This document shows, piece after piece, positions 35,492-42,915 of a stretch of DNA of 64,000 nt; the first letter of the stretch is position 1, and each line of letters opens with the position of its first letter. The stretch is from CBDCYN01 sp965224205. Lineage in GTDB: Bacteria > Planctomycetota > Phycisphaerae > Phycisphaerales > Phycisphaeraceae. A model generated the notes under the pieces. That model saw nothing but the letters and a program-made list of their open reading frames with translations. It was not told where the DNA came from and made no database searches. Where the stretch lies: positions 49,613-113,612 of the forward strand of contig CBDCYN010000008.1 in NCBI GenBank assembly GCA_965224205.1, read 5' to 3'. A program made the translations under genes and the position numbers.

Positions 35492-36132
35492 CTCGTCACC
35501 TCGCTATCCGGGTCTTCGTATTCTTTTTTGTCGGGGTCCTTCTGCTTGGACTGGATCACCCGTGCCGGGATACCGACCGCCGTTGCACCCGGCGGCACGT
35601 CGCAAAGCACCACGGCATTGGCCCCGATGGCCGCATCGTCCCCGATCGTGATGGCACCCAGCAAGCACGCCCCGCAGCCGATATCGACCCGGTCCCCGAT
35701 TACCGGAAGCTGCTCAATCTCGTCACGTCGGGCGATCCCGAAGGTCGTGTTCTGGCGGATGTGCACATCATCGCCGACCGACTTGGCGTTGAGGATCATC
35801 CCCCCATGGTGCCAGAGACGCACGCGACGGCCCAGCTTGGCCGTGTACGGCAGGCTTATCCCGCAGGTCCACTCGACGAATCGGTATAGAAAGCGATATA
35901 AGAGGGTCAACGGGGCTCGCAGGAGCCTAAAGCGAACGCCCATCCGCCAGTTCCCGAAGCGGTGGACCGCCACCGCCCAGAACCCCTGTTCAAAAAAGTT
36001 GCCATCATGTGTCCGCAGGTCTTCGCGCAGCAATTCAATGAGGCCCACGCCGGGCGGGTTGTTGTTCACCGAACCCTTCGGCGGGGCGGTGGCGACAGAG
36101 GTCTCTTGCGAGATGGACAAAGTGTCATGCAT
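35488..36132 (-). CDS. Serine acetyltransferase-like hexapeptide-repeat O-acetyltransferase
   Basis: The 214-residue product has the CysE/colanic-acid acetyltransferase layout: a helical N-terminal part (GLIELLREDLRTHDGNFFEQ) and a left-handed beta-helix of hexapeptide repeats (SVGDDVHIRQNTTFG, VIGDRVDIGCGACLLGAITI, GDDAAIGANAVV). It ends with the typical VPPGATAVGIPARVI. In an EPS cluster it most likely O-acetylates a sugar rather than making O-acetylserine. ATG 36132 lies 5 bp after the stop of the upstream GT2 gene. A longer in-frame reading to 36258 would overlap that gene and is not conserved. Confidence 0.85.
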   Translation of the reverse strand: MHDTLSISQETSVATAPPKGSVNNNPPGVGLIELLREDLRTHDGNFFEQGFWAVAVHRFGNWRMGVRFRLLRAPLTLLYRFLYRFVEWTCGISLPYTAKLGRRVRLWHHGGMILNAKSVGDDVHIRQNTTFGIARRDEIEQLPVIGDRVDIGCGACLLGAITIGDDAAIGANAVVLCDVPPGATAVGIPARVIQSKQKDPDKKEYEDPDSEVTR

Positions 36133-36137
36133 GGTAG

Positions 36138-37145
36138 TCAACGCAATCGGTAGATCAGGCTGTAACGGATAAAGTCCCACAGCAGCCACGGGGGGTCGTT
36201 CGACGGCTTCCGCTGCACCACCGTCCGAAGACGGAAGCACGCATACCCCAATGCCCACGCGACGTCGGCCAGCAGCTTAACGGCCACCCCGTAGTTTTTC
36301 CGGAAGAACCGGTTGCGAGAGTTGAACCAGTATGGTGGCCGACGAATCGCCGGCCGTTGGGTATCGGTCACGCCCGAGGACTGGCCCACGAGGTGAACGA
36401 CTCGGCTGCGAGGCACGTACCAGCAGGGCCAACCAGCACGCTTGGCGCGCAGACAGAAATCCACCTCCTCGAAGTACATGAAGTACCCCGCGTCGAGCAG
36501 TCCGACCGCCCCGAACACCTCTCGGCGGATGATCATGCTGGCCCCGGCGACCCAGTCAATCGGGTGGTCTCGGTCCTGAGCCGGCGGAGAGACGATCCGG
36601 TCCTTGAGCAGCCGTGTCACGAAACCCAGTCGTAGCCCCCGTTCGAGCTCACTACAGATCGAAGGGAACCGGAACGCGGAGACCTGGACACTGCCGTCCT
36701 CGTTCTCCAGCCGCGAGCCGGCGATCCCTACATCCGGGTGCTGCTCCATAAACTCGATGAGTGCCCCGATCGCCCCGGGCCGCACCAGGGTATCCGGGTT
36801 CAGCAGGAGGATGTACTTAGGCTGCGGGTCCCGCTGCAAGGCCTGTTCGATCGCGAGGTTATTCCCCGCTGAGAACCCGCCGTTGTGAGGCGATCGGATC
36901 AGCCGCGCCCAGCCGCCCCAGTGATTCTTGACGATCTCGGCCTCAATCTGATCGTCGGACCCGTCGCCAGAGGCGTTATCAACGATCATGACCTCATAGC
37001 CCCCCGGCGTCACCTCGGGCTCCAGAGACCGCAAGCAGTTGATGGTCATCCCCGGCGTTCGGTAATTGATGATGACGATCACCAATCCGTGCCGAGCGGC
37101 TTCGGACCGGGGGGACGGGGTTTCAATCTGGTCGCTCGTGGACAT
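36138..37145 (-). CDS. GT2-family glycosyltransferase (rhamnosyltransferase-like)
   Basis: The 335-residue product follows the WbbL/RfbF-type GT2 pattern: VIVIINYRTPGMTINCLRSL, VMIVDNASGDGSDDQIEAEI, RSPHNGGFSAGNNLAIEQAL, YILLLNPDTLVRPGAIGALI (the NPD metal site), the DWVAGASMIIRREVFGAVGL acceptor stretch and FEEVDFCLRAKRAG. This subgroup often transfers rhamnose, but specificity cannot be fixed here. It lies 15 bp after a sulfotransferase and 5 bp before the acetyltransferase, in one operon. Confidence 0.9.
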   Translation of the reverse strand: MSTSDQIETPSPRSEAARHGLVIVIINYRTPGMTINCLRSLEPEVTPGGYEVMIVDNASGDGSDDQIEAEIVKNHWGGWARLIRSPHNGGFSAGNNLAIEQALQRDPQPKYILLLNPDTLVRPGAIGALIEFMEQHPDVGIAGSRLENEDGSVQVSAFRFPSICSELERGLRLGFVTRLLKDRIVSPPAQDRDHPIDWVAGASMIIRREVFGAVGLLDAGYFMYFEEVDFCLRAKRAGWPCWYVPRSRVVHLVGQSSGVTDTQRPAIRRPPYWFNSRNRFFRKNYGVAVKLLADVAWALGYACFRLRTVVQRKPSNDPPWLLWDFIRYSLIYRLR

Positions 37146-37160
37146 GCTTCCTGCGACAAT

Positions 37161-38099
37161 CTACTTCAAATAAAGCCTATCGATCTCATTGCAACGCACC
37201 TGGACGTCTTGCTGCCAACGCCACAGCCCCAATCGCCGTGCCGCCGCCCGTTCCAACCACAACCGCCACCCATACCGCTTGCGCCCGTTAAGGAACCGCA
37301 CCCAACGATCTTGGATCCTCAGCTTCAGCCGACCCAGCGGCGTCAGACGCAGCGGCGGCAGCCCGCTGGGTTCGTAGCCACGGTCGGTCAGCAGCGTCCC
37401 GACCCTTGCCTCGATCAATCGTATTTCAATCGGGTTTAGTCCTTTCCGCCATTTTTGCCCTAGCGACGGGTCGGGTTTGTCGTACGTTGACTGACCGGCA
37501 TAGCTCAGCATCTGAGGGTCATACTCCACCCCGATAAACGCGCAAACCCGTTTGAGTTCTTCGACGGGGTCGCTGATCAGCCGCTCGTAGGTGACCTCGA
37601 AACGCTGCGGCGGCGGCAGGTCGCGGCGTAGCCGGTCCCACAGCTGCTCGGCATCGATCCAGTGCCCGACCCCGGTCCAGGCGTTGCCCGCCCAGCCCAT
37701 AACGATGCACGACTTGGCTACATCGCGGGGGTCGCGCACGAGGTGGATCAGCCGGCAGTCGGGCCACAGGTGAAGCAGCCGGTCAAAGTGGCGGTGGACC
37801 GTAGCCCCGACGATCGGCTTATCATGCCGCTGCTGAAACTGCCTCAGGAAGCTTTCAACCAGCTGGGGGTAGTCCAGGGCCGGGTCGATCTCGAACCCGC
37901 TGTGCTGGAAGATACGGTGCATCGACAGCCATTGGTGGTACTGCCGCGTGTCTGGCAAGGCCCCGTCTGGGGAAACGCGGTCCACGATGTACTCAAACTC
38001 ATGCTCCCAGGCTAGCTGAGGGTGGTGGCTAAGCATCAATCGGAACATCGTGGTCCCCGACCGCTCGGCGCCGACGATGAAGAGGGGTGGGCTATCCAT
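37161..38099 (-). CDS. PAPS-dependent sulfotransferase
   Basis: The 312-residue product begins with the 5'-phosphosulfate-binding loop FIVGAERSGTTMFRLMLSHH. It has the 3'-phosphate-binding strand CRLIHLVRDPRDVAKSCIVM and the helix RFEVTYERLISDPVEELKRV usual in bacterial carbohydrate sulfotransferases. It transfers sulfate from PAPS, probably to the EPS under assembly. It is the first gene of the block running down to 34.4 kb. About 500 bp separates it from a divergent second sulfotransferase. Confidence 0.9.
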   Translation of the reverse strand: MDSPPLFIVGAERSGTTMFRLMLSHHPQLAWEHEFEYIVDRVSPDGALPDTRQYHQWLSMHRIFQHSGFEIDPALDYPQLVESFLRQFQQRHDKPIVGATVHRHFDRLLHLWPDCRLIHLVRDPRDVAKSCIVMGWAGNAWTGVGHWIDAEQLWDRLRRDLPPPQRFEVTYERLISDPVEELKRVCAFIGVEYDPQMLSYAGQSTYDKPDPSLGQKWRKGLNPIEIRLIEARVGTLLTDRGYEPSGLPPLRLTPLGRLKLRIQDRWVRFLNGRKRYGWRLWLERAAARRLGLWRWQQDVQVRCNEIDRLYLK

Positions 38100-38598
38100 G
38101 GTTTAACTCGTAGCGTCCGCGGCCATGCCCTACGAACGTAGCCAGCGTTTGATCAACACACCCAGCGAAGGGAGATTGGGTCTTGAAAAATATTAGTTTT
38201 CATACCGATATAAACCTTTAGCCCAACCATGAATCGGAACCAACGCGTGTGACGCGTGACCTATGCCCAGAGTGTATAAGATCATCCTGACAATGATCCA
38301 TCCTTCCACAACAACCCTGCTACGCAGCAAAGGGCCATGCGGAGAACAACCCCATGACCACATCACTGACTTTTATTCACATCGGTTGATAGCGGCAAGG
38401 GGTTTCTATCGCTTCACGGCTGCTGACCGGCCTCTGATCATAAAGAGATTTCTCGAGCGGGTGTTATATGGATCGCCGCGATGCTCGATAGCTCTAAACA
38501 GAACCGATCGCCAACAATTCATGGGGATGTGCCGGGCCCGGCCCGATAACGCGGTAGAATGAACACAGGTCCACCGGTCAAGGGGTAACGCTTCAACC
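38100..38598. other. Divergent intergenic region between two sulfotransferase genes
   Basis: This should carry promoters for both divergent genes. I see near-tandem copies of ACGCGTG around 38245-38260 and the palindrome CCGGGCCCGG near 38535. A 99-codon plus-strand frame (38263-38562) has no recognisable features and atypical composition, so I did not call it. No clear promoter hexamers were found. Confidence 0.4.
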
Positions 38599-39585
38599 AT
38601 GCATCAGTCGGGCGCAGTGATAGGCATCTTCTCCAGTGGGCGATCGGGGTCGACCTGGTTGGGCTCGATCTTCAACTCACACCCGCAGGTCGCGTATCGG
38701 TTTGAGCCTTTCCACCGGTTCAAATCTGATGCCCGCTTCACGCCCTATCTAACGCAGATCAAGAACGAGCAATTCCGTGACGCCGACCTGCCCCGCCTGT
38801 ACGACGCACTGCTGCCTGCCCACCCTCTGCTGGAAAAGCCACCGTTCTTCCTCAAAGAAAATTCCCGAACCACGGGCAGGCAGCCGCTATGGATCGTCGC
38901 CCGGAAATCGGGGTTGGCCGCGAGGATCTTTTCCAGGCTATTCACCCCCCGGGGCCGCCCCCCCCTCGTATTCAAGGAAATCTCCATGGAGGCGGTGATG
39001 GCCAGCCTCCTCAAGCACACCTCCGTCCGCGTGGTGTACCTGGTCCGCCATCCTTGCGCTACGGTCGAATCGGTCGTAAGGGGCCAGAACAAAGGGGTTA
39101 TGCCCGCGGGTCGGCAGGGGGTGTTGGCGAGCCTGCTAGAGAAACATGATCCCGGGTTAGCCCAACGGTTCGTTCCTCAGCTCGATGGGTTTGGCCCCGT
39201 TGAAAGGACCGCGTTGCTTTGGCGGATCGATCTCGAAACCGGGATGGCCGCGGTGCGGCAGACCGATCGGGCGATGACGCTGATCTACGAAAACCTCTGT
39301 GAAGATAGCCTCACTTGGTCAAAAAAAGCGTTTGAGCACGTGGGGCTGCAATTCCTCAAACCGACCCAGGATTATCTCGAGCAGCTCCAGGGCTTGGGCC
39401 AAGACAGTCGTGCAGGCAGACGAACGGATCTCATGAATTCATACTTTACGGTGATGCGGAATCCCAAAGAGACCAAAGACCAGTGGAAAAACCGCATGCC
39501 CGCCCAAGACCAGCGTCGGGTCATGGAGCTGGTCGAAGACAGCCCCGCGTTTGAGCAATGTGCGAGCCTGGGAGGATGGGGATAA
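38599..39585 (+). CDS. PAPS-dependent sulfotransferase, plus-strand
   Basis: The 328-residue product carries the PAPS-binding loop IGIFSSGRSGSTWLGSIFNS and the second motif SVRVVYLVRHPCATVESVVR. It also has a late segment MTLIYENLCEDSLTWSKKAF equivalent to the YExL of this family. It resembles carbohydrate or lipopolysaccharide sulfotransferases. It is the only plus-strand gene in the 17-43 kb EPS region and converges with the ligase/polymerase gene 68 bp away, so it is transcribed separately. That may allow sulfation to be controlled apart from backbone synthesis. Confidence 0.85.
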   Translation: MHQSGAVIGIFSSGRSGSTWLGSIFNSHPQVAYRFEPFHRFKSDARFTPYLTQIKNEQFRDADLPRLYDALLPAHPLLEKPPFFLKENSRTTGRQPLWIVARKSGLAARIFSRLFTPRGRPPLVFKEISMEAVMASLLKHTSVRVVYLVRHPCATVESVVRGQNKGVMPAGRQGVLASLLEKHDPGLAQRFVPQLDGFGPVERTALLWRIDLETGMAAVRQTDRAMTLIYENLCEDSLTWSKKAFEHVGLQFLKPTQDYLEQLQGLGQDSRAGRRTDLMNSYFTVMRNPKETKDQWKNRMPAQDQRRVMELVEDSPAFEQCASLGGWG

Positions 39586-39653
39586 AGGCCGGCGCCCATC
39601 CGATCGTGCCTAGAGATAGAGCACCTCGAAACCAAGCCGCTTGCAGTTTCGCA

Positions 39654-40988
39654 TCACGCCCTTTCGAGGGTCCCCAACCGGCCCTTGTGCCAGGCCAGCT
39701 TCGAAGTGAGCGTGACCAGCCCTCCCGACATCAAAAAATAAGTCGGGTTGGTGAACGCATTCATCAACCAATCGTTCGTGTGCATGACTAAAATAACCGC
39801 AGCGACCGTCGCCGGGGCCAACGCCCGTGAGTTGAGGTTACGGGGTCTGACCCGCATCAGATACAAACCCGACGGCGCCACCGACATCCCCAACCACGCG
39901 ATCAACCCAACCAGGCCCTGCTGGCCGACGATGATCACCCACAGGCCGTCCGTGAGGGAGGCATCACGGCCGTCCCGCGTGATCCGATTGCGTCCCCACC
40001 CACCCCATCCAAATAGCGGCTGCTTCAAAGCGTGGTCCACCAGCTCCCGGTCGTTATCAAGCCGGGTTTGCAGCGATGCGGATCGGTCTTTGTTGACCGC
40101 TTTGGCAACCGCAACGAACTCCTTAGCGCCCACGTCGCCCATTGATCGAGCCGTGACATAGACCAGCGGGGCGACGACAAGCAAGCCCAAAATGAAAGGC
40201 TTGCGCAGCCACCGGATCTCGGCCAGGGCCGACAACGCCACGACCATCAGGAACATCGCCCCCAAGGATCGACACAGGACGGTGACCCCCAACAACCCGA
40301 TCGTGACCCAAACGAACGGGACGCTCAAGAGCTTGCGGGCCGATCCGGTCAGCCACAACCATACGCTGATCAGGCTTGCGGTCGTCATCCACATCGCCAG
40401 CTCAATACCGTGCTGAAGAAACCCAACTGGCCGGTATCCCCCCAACCGCCTCGCCGTGTAAAATTGAAACGGACTAAACCCGTAGACCTGTTGGTGGAGG
40501 TTCGGGGACATCCGTATCTCCCAAAGACAGATTGGAATCAATGCGAGCCCCCCGATGACGACACCAATCACCAACTCACGGTACCCGGAGAGTGTCAAAA
40601 AGCATGTTCGGCCCAGGAAGTAAGGAATGCCCCATTGCAGGGTTTTGCCCAACGAGTTAGATAGCCCGTCATAGATTCCGAAATTGTTAGACAGTGATGA
40701 ACCCACCGGGGAGAAACAAAAAATCAAGACAAACAGATCGATCCAATGAGGACGGTAGTCCAATAGACGTTGCCTTTCAAACAGCATGACGCCTACTAAA
40801 CCGGCAACCGATACAGAAGTAACTTTAGTGATATCGGGCAAACCGGAAATCGATATTCCTCCGACCGGCAAAACCAACCAACCCACAATGAATTGTGCGA
40901 TCAATGCCCGCCGAGGAGGCAGGAATACAAAGAGGGATAACGCCACCGGTATCCAACCCACTAATGCCACTAAAACAATCGGGTTCAC
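39654..40988 (-). CDS. O-antigen ligase/polymerase (Wzy/WaaL-like) membrane protein
   Basis: The 444-residue polytopic protein has about 11 hydrophobic segments. A large periplasmic loop late in the sequence contains SLQTRLDNDRELVDHALKQPLFGWGGWGRN; GWG is the usual start of the Wzy_C region. This architecture fits EPS repeat-unit polymerases and O-antigen ligases, which act on undecaprenyl-linked sugars at the periplasmic face. The frame opens with GTG 40988. It follows the flippase by about 250 bp in the same direction, as expected for a Wzx/Wzy pair. Confidence 0.82.
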   Translation of the reverse strand: MNPIVLVALVGWIPVALSLFVFLPPRRALIAQFIVGWLVLPVGGISISGLPDITKVTSVSVAGLVGVMLFERQRLLDYRPHWIDLFVLIFCFSPVGSSLSNNFGIYDGLSNSLGKTLQWGIPYFLGRTCFLTLSGYRELVIGVVIGGLALIPICLWEIRMSPNLHQQVYGFSPFQFYTARRLGGYRPVGFLQHGIELAMWMTTASLISVWLWLTGSARKLLSVPFVWVTIGLLGVTVLCRSLGAMFLMVVALSALAEIRWLRKPFILGLLVVAPLVYVTARSMGDVGAKEFVAVAKAVNKDRSASLQTRLDNDRELVDHALKQPLFGWGGWGRNRITRDGRDASLTDGLWVIIVGQQGLVGLIAWLGMSVAPSGLYLMRVRPRNLNSRALAPATVAAVILVMHTNDWLMNAFTNPTYFLMSGGLVTLTSKLAWHKGRLGTLERA

Positions 40989-41239
40989 GGTACGCCTTCG
41001 CCGCTTGAGAGTTTCCTGGTCACTAACGACCCGAATGAGGACATATCAGTAGCTTTTTATCGTTTCCATCGGGACGGTCGCGAGTAGAATCAAGACCCAC
41101 CCCGGCTACCGCACGCCATGCCGGTCTTACGAAATCGATCGAACCTTATCGCCTCAACAAACAGCGGTCTTGCTATACCTTGTATCGACCACGTCCTCTT
41201 TTACCTATGCGGACCAGATGTGCAAAAATCGAGATAACA

Positions 41240-42646
41240 CTAACAGTAGGCGAAATACACCCCGAATATTATTAATGAAGAGCCCAACGCAAAGGCATCC
41301 AGCTTAGGCAACCACACGCCATATGGCCGCACCAACACCGCGACCGCAATATACTGAAGCCACCGAGAAATCGATATCCCCATCAGCAAACCCGTGATGT
41401 CCGCAAACGCGAACCCCAACGCGATGCCCGCAAAAAATAGCACCGACCGGCAGATCTGTAGGACCATATAACGGAAAGAGCTGCCGTGAACCAGCAGGAC
41501 TTTCTCAGTGGTCAATACCACAATCTGCCCCACCATCCCCACCCCCAACAGCTGCATCATCCACCCCGCGTCGGCATACCGATCATCGTACAAAAGGGTC
41601 ACGATCTGTTGCCCAAATATCGTTAAAACCCAAGCGACCGGTAGGGTCGCCATCATCAGCCCAGCTCGCAGCTGGTACAGCTTGTGACGGAATTCCTTCT
41701 TGCCGCGTCTGGCCAGCTGCGAATAAACTGGGAACAAGACCGACGAAGACAACATGTTCAAGACTCGTATCGGTGTTTGGGTAATGAGAAACGCGATCGA
41801 GTAGACCCCTAGTTCCGCAGAGGTGAATAGCTTGCCAAGAATTAGACGGTCTCCTTGGCCGATAACGAATGCCAACGCCGTGCTAAAGAAAATCCACTTC
41901 CCAAAGTGAAACAGGGATCGGACTGCTTCTGGATCCCAGCAGAAATGATTCTTATAGGAGGGGATAAAAAAATGGCTCGCTAACGAAACAATCGCGATGT
42001 GAACCAGCCACCCCGCTACCAGCGCCCACACGGAACGGTAAAACCAAGCGACGCAGATCATCACGATGAAGGCAGCTAGTTGAGCGGCTAAGCTGGCCTG
42101 GATCCTTCTCTGCGGCCGCAAGTCTCGCTCCAAGCTGAATCGGGAGGTCGATTCAAACCCGGAGAGGATCGACGCGATCCCAATGATAGGTAGGATCGCT
42201 ACCAAATCAGGCTCTTCGTAGATAACTCCAGCTGGCCAAGCCAACAAACATATGACCGCCCACATTAAGACCCCACGGAGCACCTGGATCGTCCACGCGG
42301 TGTTAAGAAACGTCTCATCTTCACCACGGCGGTCGCGGATGATGCCATCTCGGATCCCCATGTCTGAGAACATCGCCACTCCCCCCAAAAACACCTGCGC
42401 CAGGGCCATCAACCCAAAAGCCTCGGGAAACAGAAGGCGAGTCATCACCATGTTCGACCCCAGCTTTAGCATCACCGACGCGCCGTGGCCCCCGATCATC
42501 CACGCCGACGCGTGGATGGTCCTCCGCTTCAAGCCGGGTCGGGCCGCCGGTCCCTGCTGACGCTGCGGTGGCAAGTGGCCTGCCGCTTCATGTTGGGAAG
42601 CTGTCCTCGACAAAAACGCGCCCTCTTCAACCGCGGGGTGATACAA
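41240..42646 (-). CDS. Polysaccharide flippase (Wzx, MOP superfamily)
   Basis: The protein of up to 468 residues has 12 or more TM segments and the MOP-exporter pattern near its start: WMIGGHGASVMLKLGSNMVM, TRLLFPEAFGLMALAQVFLG, MFSDMGIRDGII. Internal repeats include FLITQTPIRVLNMLSSSVLF and VYSQLARRGKKEFRHKLYQL. It should flip lipid-linked EPS units to the periplasm for the neighbouring polymerase. The frame opens with TTG 42646. TTG 42613 (after GAAGAGG) could also be the start; the first ~40 residues are not membrane-like or conserved. Confidence 0.87.
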   Translation of the reverse strand: MYHPAVEEGAFLSRTASQHEAAGHLPPQRQQGPAARPGLKRRTIHASAWMIGGHGASVMLKLGSNMVMTRLLFPEAFGLMALAQVFLGGVAMFSDMGIRDGIIRDRRGEDETFLNTAWTIQVLRGVLMWAVICLLAWPAGVIYEEPDLVAILPIIGIASILSGFESTSRFSLERDLRPQRRIQASLAAQLAAFIVMICVAWFYRSVWALVAGWLVHIAIVSLASHFFIPSYKNHFCWDPEAVRSLFHFGKWIFFSTALAFVIGQGDRLILGKLFTSAELGVYSIAFLITQTPIRVLNMLSSSVLFPVYSQLARRGKKEFRHKLYQLRAGLMMATLPVAWVLTIFGQQIVTLLYDDRYADAGWMMQLLGVGMVGQIVVLTTEKVLLVHGSSFRYMVLQICRSVLFFAGIALGFAFADITGLLMGISISRWLQYIAVAVLVRPYGVWLPKLDAFALGSSLIIFGVYFAYC

Positions 42647-42915
42647 AAATTCTAGCTAGGACTCACCACGAACCTGGCCTAGCCGGACTCAACCGTCACC
42701 GTAGCCGCTACAGCCTCTTGGACAGCTGTGAGAACGAAGCGACTGTATTCTTGAATCGTCCCGGCACGTATAAGTCATGAATCGGGAGACGGGCCTCGAA
42801 GCAGTAGATGAGGGGCTTGACCTTTTCAACCGGTCTGTGGCTTGTGCCTCTAACGAGGATACCGCCGAGCCTATCCGCCGCTCGCCCTGGCGGCAGGGAC
42901 GCCCGTCAAGACCCG

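Noticed and set aside
38263..38562. 99-codon plus-strand frame between the sulfotransferases
   Set aside because: No recognisable domain, no ribosome binding site and a composition unlike neighbouring genes.
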